Source: Mycobacterium sp. JS623 (GTDB lineage Bacteria; Actinomycetota; Actinomycetes; Mycobacteriales; Mycobacteriaceae). From it: a DNA stretch of 64,000 bases. A program made the position numbers and the translations under genes. The notes beneath the pieces were generated by a model. The model was not told where the DNA came from, searched no databases, and worked only from the letters and a program-made list of their open reading frames with translations. Below, piece after piece: positions 19,291-26,994 of this stretch; position 1 is the stretch's first letter, and every line of letters starts with the position of its first letter. The stretch spans positions 2,666,001-2,730,000 of the forward strand of contig NC_019966.1 of NCBI RefSeq assembly GCF_000328565.1, written 5' to 3'.

Positions 19291-20511
19291 GAGTGCTTTG
19301 GTGTCCTCCTGCACCGGCGCGTCCCAGTCGATGGTGTAGCGCTGTTCGGTGGCCATGGTCTTTTCCACGTTCATCGTCGCAAACATGACCGGCAGCACCA
19401 GTCGCATCATCCGCTGCGCGATCGGGCCGGGAGCCTTCGCGTGGCTGATCCGCGCACCACGCGCAGCGATCTTCTCCACCCGAGCGCGGCGCAGTCGCTC
19501 GTAGGCGACAAACGCCGATGCGACGTCGGGCATGTCGCGCAGGCATCGCGCCAACTGAATCGCGCTCTCCATGGCCAGCGAGGCGCCCTGCCCGGTGCTG
19601 TTCGACGGAGCGTGCACGGCATCGCCGACGAGCACCATGCGGTCGCGGTGCCAGTGGGGGACCGCAGGCATGATATGCAGGCCGCCGACGGCCTGCAGTG
19701 TCTCGCTGGTGGTTTCAGCGGCCAGTCGGGCGCCGGGCACGTCGTTGGCATACGTGCTGCGAAGGGTATGCAGCCAGTCCTCGGCAGATATGGCGCGGGC
19801 TTGCTTGAGCGTGAGGTATTGCTGCGACGGCAGATTCGCGCCCCAGCCGATGCGGCCGTCTGGCCGCTTCCAGTACAAGTAGTAGGCCCGTTTACCGAAA
19901 GCGAACGTCATCGTGCCGGGTTCCAACGCGGCGGTGTCGGACGCATCGTCCACCAGGCCCTCGAAGCCGAGCAGGTTGAGGTAGCGCGCGGTCGGCGCCT
20001 CGGGGTCGATGAGCCGACGCACCGTGGAGTGGACGCCGTCAGCACCGATCAGCACGTCGGCTCTGGCGCTGGTACCGTCCGCGAAGTGAGCGGTGACCCC
20101 GTCGGGATGTTCGTCGACACGAATCAACTTCTTGTCATCGTGGATTCGTACGCCTGTTTGCTCGGCTTGTTCGCGAAGAATCCGGTGCAGCGCGCCGCGG
20201 TCGATGAGTCGCCGTGGCGGTAAGTCGTTGCGGCCCGGCAATTCCCGAGCCGGGCTACCGCCGATCGACATCATCGAGCATGTGATGGGACTAGCGGCGG
20301 CGCGGACCGCATCCGCGGCCCCGACGATGCCCAGCGCCGCGAGGCCGTTGGGTTCCAACGCCAATGAGCCGCCAATACCGTTAGCCGACGCGGGATCGGC
20401 CGGACGCGCCTCGTAGACGGCGGCCTCGATGCCGGCCATCTCCAGAGCTGTGGCCGCGACGGGCCCAGCGATGCCGCCGCCGATCACGAGCGCGGTCTGT
20501 GCTGTGGGCAT
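19285..20511 (-). CDS. FAD-dependent monooxygenase (PHBH / salicylate hydroxylase-like)
   Basis: A 408-residue class A flavoprotein monooxygenase. The dinucleotide-binding motif is near the N-terminus (ALVIGGGIAGPVAATALEMAG), a DGVHST motif (DVLIGADGVHS) sits near residue 163, and the second FAD motif is VLVGDAVHAPSNSTGQGAS (about 293-311). Members use NAD(P)H and O2 to hydroxylate aromatic or related rings, and some inactivate antibiotics. Substrate cannot be told. It lies 10 bases after a PadR regulator gene and is followed by tetR-dhaA, so its control is probably through the PadR palindrome at 21166. Confidence 0.88.
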   Translation of the reverse strand: MPTAQTALVIGGGIAGPVAATALEMAGIEAAVYEARPADPASANGIGGSLALEPNGLAALGIVGAADAVRAAASPITCSMMSIGGSPARELPGRNDLPPRRLIDRGALHRILREQAEQTGVRIHDDKKLIRVDEHPDGVTAHFADGTSARADVLIGADGVHSTVRRLIDPEAPTARYLNLLGFEGLVDDASDTAALEPGTMTFAFGKRAYYLYWKRPDGRIGWGANLPSQQYLTLKQARAISAEDWLHTLRSTYANDVPGARLAAETTSETLQAVGGLHIMPAVPHWHRDRMVLVGDAVHAPSNSTGQGASLAMESAIQLARCLRDMPDVASAFVAYERLRRARVEKIAARGARISHAKAPGPIAQRMMRLVLPVMFATMNVEKTMATEQRYTIDWDAPVQEDTKALA

Positions 20512-20521
20512 TTGATTACTC

Positions 20522-21148
20522 CTACTGATTGTGTTCGGTGAATTCGGTTGGGATATCGCCGCCTTCGTGCCACCGGCGCCACGCGTCCAGATGCGGGAAC
20601 GTCCCCGCGGTCAGTTCGTCGAGCAGCGACCGTGTCCAGTCGGCCTCGGCCTGGGCCATCGCAATCCGGTACTCGTCCTCGATCAGGAACAGTCGCGGCA
20701 CGTCGGCGGCCTGCTCCAATTCGGTCCGCGCCGTTGCGATGGACTTCCTCAGCCGCTGTAGACGCCGCTGCAGCAAGGCCGCGGCGTCCTGTGGGGGGAG
20801 CACGGACATCACCGACAGCCCGGCGATGAACCTGGTGTGCTCGGCCTCGGGTTCGGCGATCAGCTCACGGGTCCATGCGACGAGTTCGTCTCGCCCGGCG
20901 TCGGTGATCTGATACACGGTGCGCTCGGGCCGCGCCCCCTGACGGGTAACGCCGATGGCTTCGACATAGCCGCTGCGCTCCAGGTTCTGCACGACGGTGT
21001 ACAGCGACCCCCACTTGATGCCCATGTCGCGTTCCTTGCCGCGGGCCCGCATCAGCGAGGCCATCTCGTAGCGGTGCATGGGTCCCTGCACGACCGTGGC
21101 CAGCACCGCGAGCGCCATCAAGTTCGCGACCTTGCGCTTCTCGGCCAT
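20522..21148 (-). CDS. PadR-family transcriptional regulator
   Basis: A 208-residue protein with a PadR winged helix (LAVLATVVQGPMHRYEMASLM...GIKWGSLYTVVQNLERSGYVE, about 13-66) and a C-terminal Vir_act_alpha-like helical dimerisation domain. PadR proteins repress genes, often divergent or downstream oxidative functions, and respond to phenolic or drug-like ligands. The ATG at 21148 follows AAGGAG by 5 bases; a GTG two codons earlier overlaps that site. It heads the run PadR, monooxygenase, TetR, dehalogenase. A 34-base palindrome directly upstream is the likely self-operator. Confidence 0.9.
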   Translation of the reverse strand: MAEKRKVANLMALAVLATVVQGPMHRYEMASLMRARGKERDMGIKWGSLYTVVQNLERSGYVEAIGVTRQGARPERTVYQITDAGRDELVAWTRELIAEPEAEHTRFIAGLSVMSVLPPQDAAALLQRRLQRLRKSIATARTELEQAADVPRLFLIEDEYRIAMAQAEADWTRSLLDELTAGTFPHLDAWRRWHEGGDIPTEFTEHNQ

Positions 21149-21165
21149 CGCCACTCCTTGGTCTA

Positions 21166-21199
21166 ATTACTCGTAAGCGAATATACGCATACGAGTAAT
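21166..21199 (-). promoter_or_regulatory. PadR operator palindrome
   Basis: Ten-base perfect arms ATTACTCGTA (21166-21175) and TACGAGTAAT (21190-21199) flank a core that is itself largely symmetric (GCG and CGC around an AT-rich centre). It begins 17 bases upstream of the PadR start, overlapping the expected promoter. AT-rich inverted repeats of this kind, ATAC/GTAT-like, are typical of PadR sites, so autoregulation with the downstream monooxygenase is likely. Confidence 0.75.
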
Positions 21200-21233
21200 C
21201 GCGACACAAGCGGGTAAATACCTTGACATCGGA

Positions 21234-21249
21234 TCGAACAAGCGTTCGA
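21234..21249 (+). promoter_or_regulatory. LexA SOS box
   Basis: TCGAACAAGCGTTCGA is a perfect match to the mycobacterial SOS box TCGAAC-N4-GTTCGA. It ends 5 bases before the ATG of the radical SAM gene. TTGACA at 21223-21228 could be the -35, with a weak -10 (TCGAAT) overlapping the right half of the box 17 bases later. That would put transcription start at or near the start codon, a leaderless arrangement, and let LexA block the promoter. Confidence 0.85.
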
Positions 21250-21254
21250 ATAGC

Positions 21255-22274
21255 ATGGTGCGGTGGGATCGACAGGGTGTGAGCGTCGACGACGGCGCCC
21301 TGCCTGGCCTGCAGCGCATCGGCTTTGTCCGTAGCGTGCGCAGTCCTCAGTTCGAGGGCATGACCTTTCACGAGATCCTCTGCAAGAGCGCGCTCAACAA
21401 GGTGCCTGCAGCGTCGATGCTCCCGTTCAGGTACACCGTCAACGGCTACCGCGGCTGTTCACACGCCTGCCGCTACTGCTTCGCCCGGCCCACCCACGAG
21501 TACCTCGATTTCGACTGCGGCACCGATTTCGACACCCAGGTCGTGGTCAAGACCAATGTCGCCGAGGTGTTGCGTCGCGAGCTACACCGACCATCGTGGC
21601 GGCGGGAGACCGTCGCGCTCGGCACCAACACCGACCCATATCAGCGGGCCGAGGGCCGCTACGCGTTGATGCCGGGAATCATTGGCGCGCTGGCCGATTC
21701 CGGTACACCGTTTTCGATCCTGACCAAGGGAACGCTGCTGCGCCGCGATCTGCCGTTGATCGCTGAAGCCGCGCAAAGCGTGGACGTCAGCGTCGCGGTG
21801 TCGCTGGCGGTCGGTGATCCCGAAGTGCACAAGGACGTCGAACCGGGGACTCCGTCGCCGCAGGCCAGGTTGGGACTGATCTCGGCGATTCGTGATGCGG
21901 GACTTGGCTGTCACGTCATGGTGGCGCCGGTGCTGCCGCGGTTGACCGACTCCGTCGAGCACCTCGATACGCTGCTCGCTCAGGTCGCCGCAGCCGGCGC
22001 AACAGGTGTGACGGTGTTCGGCCTACATCTGCGGGGCTCGACGCGCGGATGGTTCATGGGCTGGTTGGCTCGCTCGCACCCGGAGTTGATGGGGGAGTAC
22101 CGCGAGTTGTACAGGCGCGGAGCGTATCTGCCGTCGGACTACAAAAAGATGCTGCATGACCGGGTGACGCCGTTGGTGGCCAAGTACGGCCTTGCTCCCG
22201 ATCGGCGGTCCTTCCGGGCGGCCGAGGCCCCGGCGGCGGCGCCCGCCCAGGTCCTGCAGCCCACGCTGTTCTGA
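21255..22274 (+). CDS. Rv2578c-family radical SAM protein
   Basis: A 339-residue radical SAM enzyme. The 4Fe-4S cluster motif is CSHACRYC (CxxxCxxC) near residue 70, preceded by RYTVNGYRG and followed by FARPTHEYLDF. A GTNTDPYQRAE segment and a TKGTLLRRDL strand continue the partial TIM barrel, and the protein ends in a Pro/Ala-rich tail. The family resembles SplB-like enzymes, but no reaction is established here. The perfect LexA box immediately upstream suggests induction by DNA damage. An in-frame GTG one codon after the ATG could also start translation, possibly leaderless. Confidence 0.9.
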   Translation: MVRWDRQGVSVDDGALPGLQRIGFVRSVRSPQFEGMTFHEILCKSALNKVPAASMLPFRYTVNGYRGCSHACRYCFARPTHEYLDFDCGTDFDTQVVVKTNVAEVLRRELHRPSWRRETVALGTNTDPYQRAEGRYALMPGIIGALADSGTPFSILTKGTLLRRDLPLIAEAAQSVDVSVAVSLAVGDPEVHKDVEPGTPSPQARLGLISAIRDAGLGCHVMVAPVLPRLTDSVEHLDTLLAQVAAAGATGVTVFGLHLRGSTRGWFMGWLARSHPELMGEYRELYRRGAYLPSDYKKMLHDRVTPLVAKYGLAPDRRSFRAAEAPAAAPAQVLQPTLF

Positions 22275-22449
22275 TTTGCGATCTCCCCGCGGTCTCGCGG
22301 GCGCTTCTAACGATTACTGAAGCCGAGATCGGCGAAGCGCGGCTCGGCTGATCGTTATCAGCGGTGGCTGGCGACGACTTTGCCGACGTTGCTGCTCAAG
22401 CCGGAACTTCTATCCAATTAATCGCCGAAACCGCTGTGAGATCGCAAAT
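22274..22449. repeat. Nested palindromic region between convergent genes
   Basis: ATTTGCGATCTC (22274-22285) pairs perfectly with GAGATCGCAAAT (22438-22449), enclosing 152 bases. Inside, AGCCGAG (22321-22327) pairs with CTCGGCT (22343-22349), extended by AACGAT (22309-22314) and ATCGTT (22351-22356). The roughly 215-base gap between the radical SAM gene and the acyl-CoA dehydrogenase gene has no coding sign. It may be a terminator or a decayed mobile element. Confidence 0.45.
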
Positions 22450-22490
22450 TTCGCAGAGACCGCGATCTGTGCGCAGTCTCGGCGAGGGGA

Positions 22491-23744
22491 TTAGCTCTTG
22501 TTGCGCTTGACCTGATTGAACGGCACACCGCGGTCGGCCGCGTACTCGCGGGGGAACCCCAAAACACGTTCGCCGATGATGTTTTTCGCGATCTCAGTGG
22601 TCCCGCCGCCGAGCGCTGCCGTCTGCCGCGACAGGTAACGCTCGCCGAAGCGCAGCGAGCCATCGCCGCCATCGACGACTGCCGAACTGCCGGTGATCGC
22701 CAAGACCGTGTCGAATTCCAGATGGTGTGTTTCGGCGTGCGTGACGCGGATGATCGAGCCCGCGGCCGGAGGCAGTGAGCCGTCGAGCACGCCGTGGTAG
22801 ACGTGGTCGATCAACTGCTCGCGTACGGCTCGATGCACCAATGCACGGCCGGCGAGCATGCGGGCGTGCTCGCTGTCGGTCTGCCCCGTCTTCTCCAGAA
22901 GCTCGACATAGTCGATGGGCATGTCGGTCTTGCCTTCGGCGCCAATGCCACTGGCGAACTCGGAGCCGCCGCCCACCGCGCGCCGCTCGTGATAAAGCTG
23001 CCGCGATGCGACGTGCCAGCCCTCGTTGACCTCACCGACGACGGCGTCGTCGCCGAGCTCGAGGTTGTCGAAGAACTCTTCGCAGAACTCGACCGACCCG
23101 TTGACCTGCTTGATGCGCCGCAACGTGATGCCCGGACTGTTGATGGGCACGAGGAACATCGTCAGGCCCTCGTGCTTGGGCACATCCCAGTTGGTCCGTG
23201 CCAGCATCAACCCGTAGTCAGCCGCGAACGCGCTCGTGCTCCACGTCTTCGCGCCGTTGATCACCCACTTGTCGCCGACGCGGTCGGCGCGGGTGATGAC
23301 GCCGGCCAGATCGGACCCACCGCTGGGTTCCGAGAGCAGCTGCACCAATACTTCGTCGCCGCGCAGCACGCCGGAAATATGTTGACGCTTCTGTTCTTCC
23401 GAGCCGGTATCGAGGATTGTCGCCGCGCAGATCGTGAACGTCGGCGTGTTGAGAATGACCGGCATCTCGTAGTTGCGCGATTCGGCGTCGAACGCCTTCT
23501 GGTAGGCGATCGGCAGGCCCAGGCCGCCATACTCGCGCGGGAAGCAGATACCGGCGAATCCGCCGTCCCACAGCATCTTCTGCAACTCGCGGGCGCGCAG
23601 CCACGGTGCCTCTTCACCACGGTCGGCTTCCGGCGGATTGTCCGAATCGATGCGCGGCATGTTCGCGGCCAGCCAGGCGCGGGCGCGGGCGGCGAATTCT
23701 TCGACCGACTCGGTCTGCGTTGGTGCTGAGGTGGTTTCGGTCAC
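22491..23744 (-). CDS. Acyl-CoA dehydrogenase (FadE type), larger subunit
   Basis: A 417-residue flavoprotein of the acyl-CoA dehydrogenase family, which introduces the alpha-beta double bond of acyl-CoA thioesters. It shows the flavin region LLSEPSGGSDLAGVITRA, the WVINGAKTWSTSAF strand and the late ALGGGTTEIAKNIIGERVLGFPRE motif. The GTG at 23744 overlaps the stop of the upstream partner (GTGA). A longer open frame upstream is only a shadow of that partner gene. The overlapping pair resembles mycobacterial heteromeric dehydrogenases such as ChsE4-ChsE5, which act on bulky steroid or ring substrates. Substrate unknown. Confidence 0.9.
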   Translation of the reverse strand: MTETTSAPTQTESVEEFAARARAWLAANMPRIDSDNPPEADRGEEAPWLRARELQKMLWDGGFAGICFPREYGGLGLPIAYQKAFDAESRNYEMPVILNTPTFTICAATILDTGSEEQKRQHISGVLRGDEVLVQLLSEPSGGSDLAGVITRADRVGDKWVINGAKTWSTSAFAADYGLMLARTNWDVPKHEGLTMFLVPINSPGITLRRIKQVNGSVEFCEEFFDNLELGDDAVVGEVNEGWHVASRQLYHERRAVGGGSEFASGIGAEGKTDMPIDYVELLEKTGQTDSEHARMLAGRALVHRAVREQLIDHVYHGVLDGSLPPAAGSIIRVTHAETHHLEFDTVLAITGSSAVVDGGDGSLRFGERYLSRQTAALGGGTTEIAKNIIGERVLGFPREYAADRGVPFNQVKRNKS

Positions 23745-24898
23745 GACGCGGTCTCCAGTTGTCCCCTGCTTGCGCGTGGGCCCACCGTGAGCGCGTAGAC
23801 GCGCAGGTTGTGGTCCTCGGGCGTGCCGAACATCGAACGATACAGCGTGGCCCTTCGCAGGTACAGGTGCAGATCGTGTTCCCACGTCACGCCGATCCCG
23901 CCGTGCAATTGGACGCAGTCCTGCAGCATGCCAGGGGCGTGTTCGCCGACATAGGATTTGGCGACGCTGACCGCCATCTCGGCGCCCGGCGACCGCGACG
24001 CGACCTCGGCGACGGCGGCCTTCGTCGTCGCGCGGCACGCCTCGAACCAGATCTTCAGATCGGCGTACTTGTGTTTGAGCGCCTGGTAGGAGCCGATGGG
24101 GCGGCCGAACGAATGCCGGTCGAATCCCCACTGAATGGTGAAAGCCAGCACGGTGTCCAAGATGCCGACCACCTCGGCGCACTGCAGCACCTGTGCGATC
24201 TGGCTCTGTCGCCTGATCAGGTCGGGCGTCTGTTCGGCCGATCCCACGGCCGCGGATTCGTCGACCTCGACACCGTCGAAATGCACACGCGCGTAACTCT
24301 TCACAAGGTCGATCGACTGCTGCGGCTCGACGCGGACGCCCGTCGCATCCGTCGGCACCAGGAACTGGCGTACCGCACCGTCGCATTGCGCGACCACCAA
24401 CAGCACCGCGCTCTCCGCGCCGGCCTCAACGCGATCCTTCACGCCATCGATCCGGTAGCCCGTCGTCGTCCGCGTCGCCGTGGTCGTCGCGTCCAATGGA
24501 GACCACGGCTTGCCCGGCTCGTAGACCGCCCACGACCCGACGACGTCACCCGAGACCAGGGATTCGATTGTCGCTTCGTGGTTTTCGGGCGCCTCGACCA
24601 GACCGGCCAGCACGGTACTGACAGGATGCAGCGGCCCAGGGGCGACGGTCCTTCCCGCGAGTTCGGCGACCAGCGCCAAGTCGGCTACGCCGTCACCGGA
24701 CACACTGCCGCCGCCAAGCTCTTCAGGCACCAGCAGACTCGTCCAGCCCAGCTCGGCGGCCCGCCGCCACCAGTCGGCTTCAAAGGACGCACCGGCTTTG
24801 TGGAGGTCCCGCAGCCGGCTTAGCGAGGCTTCCTTCTCCAAAAACGACTGGGTCGTCGAGGCGAACAGCAGCCGTTCTGGATTTGCGTCGTCCGTCAT
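23741..24898 (-). CDS. Acyl-CoA dehydrogenase (FadE type), partner subunit
   Basis: A 385-residue acyl-CoA dehydrogenase-like protein. It has the N-terminal helical domain (SRLRDLHKAG...LLVPEELGGG), a middle beta domain that is divergent in the flavin contacts, and the C-terminal helices with FDRHSFGRPIGSYQALKHKYADL and the GGIGVTWEHDLHLYLRRA motif. Such divergent partners commonly pair with a canonical subunit in alpha2beta2 enzymes. It overlaps the downstream dehydrogenase by 4 bases and lies 87 bases after the amidohydrolase gene. It probably belongs to the TetR-controlled catabolic operon. Confidence 0.88.
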   Translation of the reverse strand: MTDDANPERLLFASTTQSFLEKEASLSRLRDLHKAGASFEADWWRRAAELGWTSLLVPEELGGGSVSGDGVADLALVAELAGRTVAPGPLHPVSTVLAGLVEAPENHEATIESLVSGDVVGSWAVYEPGKPWSPLDATTTATRTTTGYRIDGVKDRVEAGAESAVLLVVAQCDGAVRQFLVPTDATGVRVEPQQSIDLVKSYARVHFDGVEVDESAAVGSAEQTPDLIRRQSQIAQVLQCAEVVGILDTVLAFTIQWGFDRHSFGRPIGSYQALKHKYADLKIWFEACRATTKAAVAEVASRSPGAEMAVSVAKSYVGEHAPGMLQDCVQLHGGIGVTWEHDLHLYLRRATLYRSMFGTPEDHNLRVYALTVGPRASRGQLETAS

Positions 24899-24985
24899 GT
24901 ATTCGGTTCAACCTCTTCGAAGTTGGCGCTCTTACTGCGAGGAGCGCGCCGGGCGTCCCAGGGCGCTCCCCCCAGCCGAAACGGT

Positions 24986-26209
24986 TCAGGCGGGTATGAC
25001 GAGGGGTGGCACGTCGGGGTTGTGGACGATCTCGTTGGGCACCTTGAACAGGTCGATCATGTTGCCGCCCATGACCTTCCGCTGACCCTCGTCGTCAAGT
25101 CCCTGAAGGTCGTCGATCAGATGCGTCGGCTCCGCCAAACCCTCGGGATGTGGCCAGTCGGATCCGAAGATCACCCGGTTGACGCCACACAGCTCAGCCA
25201 TCTGCGCGAAGTCGTCCTCCCAGAACGGGGCGACGTAGACGCCGCGCCTGAAGGCTTCGACCGGATTCTCCGGGAACGCCTGCGGCATCTTCTTGTAGGT
25301 GTTCTCGAACTGCTTGAACAGGTAGGGCACCCAGTCGGCGCCGTTCTCGATGGACAGGATGCGCAGATCGGGGTTGCGGGTCAGCGCGCCGTGGCAGACC
25401 AGCGCGGCCATCGAGTCCTCGATCGGGCGCTTGCCCATCGACACCATGCGGAACGCGGTCGGCTTGAACGGCAGGAACTCGTCGGCAGGTTCCCAGTCGT
25501 TGAGGTACTCCGCGTAGCCGGAGTCCGATGCGTGCATCGAGACGGGAATACCGGCCTTGACGCAGGCGTCCCAGAACGGGTCGAACTCCTCCGTGCCGAA
25601 CGACCGGGTGCCGCGCAATCCGGGCACCGGAGCGGGCCGCACGAGGACGGTCTTGGCGCCGCGTTCGAGGCACCATTGCAGCTCCTCGAGCGCCCGGTCG
25701 ACGATGCCGAGGTTGATGACCGGGGTGGAGAAGATACGGCCCTGGTAATCGAATTGCCAAGTCTCGTACATCCACTCGTTGAGCGCATGAATGACGTCGG
25801 CGATGAGCGCGGGATCGTCTTTCATGCGCTCCTCGACCAGGCTGGCCAGCGTCGGGAACATCAGTGAGTAGTCGAGGCCGAGCCCGTCCATCACCTCCAT
25901 CCGCGCGGCCGGGTCGCGGAACGCGGGGATCGCCTTCATCGGCTTGCCCATCACCTCGCGGAAACTCTTACCGCCGCTGCCGTGCCGGAAATACTCCTCT
26001 TGCGCACCGGGCCGCGCGACCACCTCGAACGTCGGATTCGGGATGTAGTCGCTGACCTGATTGCGCACCATGATCTTGGTGCGGCCGCGCACCTCGATGT
26101 AGTCGATGACGTGCTTGCGATGCTCCGGCAGGAACTTTGTCAGCGCTTCTTTGGGCTCGTAGAAGTGGTTGTCGGCGTCGAACACTGGATAGGGAAGCTT
26201 GCGGGTCAT
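24986..26209 (-). CDS. Amidohydrolase_2-family metal-dependent hydrolase
   Basis: A 407-residue TIM-barrel protein of the ACMSD/amidohydrolase_2 group. The N-terminal FDADNHFYEP motif replaces the usual DxHxH, a central SMHASDSGYAEYL His is a likely metal ligand, and the late IFGSDWPHPEG Asp is the usual catalytic residue. Members are decarboxylases or hydrolases of ring-cleavage products, and close mycobacterial relatives occur in lipid or steroid catabolic clusters. The gene starts 32 bases from a TetR-type palindrome (26242-26258) and heads the run to the two acyl-CoA dehydrogenases. Confidence 0.85.
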   Translation of the reverse strand: MTRKLPYPVFDADNHFYEPKEALTKFLPEHRKHVIDYIEVRGRTKIMVRNQVSDYIPNPTFEVVARPGAQEEYFRHGSGGKSFREVMGKPMKAIPAFRDPAARMEVMDGLGLDYSLMFPTLASLVEERMKDDPALIADVIHALNEWMYETWQFDYQGRIFSTPVINLGIVDRALEELQWCLERGAKTVLVRPAPVPGLRGTRSFGTEEFDPFWDACVKAGIPVSMHASDSGYAEYLNDWEPADEFLPFKPTAFRMVSMGKRPIEDSMAALVCHGALTRNPDLRILSIENGADWVPYLFKQFENTYKKMPQAFPENPVEAFRRGVYVAPFWEDDFAQMAELCGVNRVIFGSDWPHPEGLAEPTHLIDDLQGLDDEGQRKVMGGNMIDLFKVPNEIVHNPDVPPLVIPA

Positions 26210-26241
26210 ATTCGCCTCCTGGAAGTCTCATTGACATTAAC

Positions 26242-26258
26242 TGGTAATGACATTACCA
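26242..26258 (-). promoter_or_regulatory. TetR-type operator upstream of the amidohydrolase operon
   Basis: TGGTAATGACATTACCA is a perfect palindrome around a central A. It lies 33 bases upstream of the amidohydrolase ATG, between that gene and the stop of the TetR gene. An almost identical site occurs at 26946-26962 between the TetR gene and the divergent thioesterase, so both are likely targets of this TetR protein. Confidence 0.75.
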
Positions 26259-26319
26259 CGTCTGGACCAGCGAAAACACCACCTCGGAGAAAGGGAATCC
26301 CAAGCCGGTATCGCGCAGG

Positions 26320-26946
26320 TCAGACGCCGTTGCCGGGGCGGACCAGGCCGGCCACGCAGAACTCGTAGATGTGGTCGGCGTCGATCGGGGCGCCATTGAG
26401 TTCAGCGCCGAGGACCTGCAGCCGCATGGCGCCCAGCGCCGATTGCATGATCAGCGCGGCGGTGGCGTCGACGGTGAGGTCCTTGCGGAAGGTGCCCTCG
26501 TTGATGCCGCGGTTGATGATGTCCTTGATCAACTCGTGAAGCGGAGACAGCACGCGGGCGTACTCGCGGGGCAGCGTCTCGGCGAGATGGTCGTTGTAGT
26601 TCGTCAGACCGCGGTTGACCCTGTCCTGGGTGCTGGACTCGGCGGGTGTGCAGATCCGGTCGATCAAAATCCGTAGGGCAGCGGCGCTCTCGACGCCGGC
26701 GGTGTCCTCGCGCCACTTCTTCGTCGACTCCGACATGATCTTGTCGACCAGCGCGAGCAGCAGCTCATCCTTGGTGGTGAAGTGCTGGTAGAAGGACCGC
26801 AGCGAGGTCTTGGACCGCTCGACGACTTCGAGCACCGTGAAGTCGGTGCGACCCGTTTCGCCGAGGATCGCCAGCGCCGACCTCATGAAGCGCCTCTCGC
26901 GCGGTTCGACGCCGGCGGCATCCGGTGGCCTGCTGCACTTCGTCAC
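26320..26946 (-). CDS. TetR-family transcriptional regulator
   Basis: A 208-residue TetR protein. The helix-turn-helix spans about residues 16-62 (RERRFMRSALAILGETG then TVLEVVERSKTSLRSFYQHFTTKDELL). The C-terminal ligand domain has the form of acyl-CoA or lipid-sensing regulators. The GTG at 26946 lies at the edge of a palindrome and has no ribosome site, so the message may be leaderless. It sits between the amidohydrolase operon (same strand, downstream) and a divergent thioesterase gene, with near-identical palindromes at both promoters. It is the probable local regulator of both. Confidence 0.9.
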   Translation of the reverse strand: MTKCSRPPDAAGVEPRERRFMRSALAILGETGRTDFTVLEVVERSKTSLRSFYQHFTTKDELLLALVDKIMSESTKKWREDTAGVESAAALRILIDRICTPAESSTQDRVNRGLTNYNDHLAETLPREYARVLSPLHELIKDIINRGINEGTFRKDLTVDATAALIMQSALGAMRLQVLGAELNGAPIDADHIYEFCVAGLVRPGNGV

Positions 26947-26962
26947 GGTAATGACGTTACCG
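26946..26962. promoter_or_regulatory. TetR-type operator in the tetR-thioesterase divergent promoter
   Basis: CGGTAATGACGTTACCG has six-base perfect outer arms CGGTAA/TTACCG. It matches the operator at 26242 in 14 of 17 positions. It overlaps the first base of the TetR coding region and lies 32 bases before the thioesterase ATG, so one bound repressor could control both directions. Confidence 0.72.
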
Positions 26963-26994
26963 CTATTGCAGAAGCTCGGTTACTGTTCCGTCCC

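Noticed and set aside
23745..24386. A long N-terminal extension of the acyl-CoA dehydrogenase (possible fusion)
   Set aside because: The extension is out of frame with, and overlaps, the second dehydrogenase gene; it is Arg-rich and lacks homology. The GTGA junction at 23741-23744 explains the true start.
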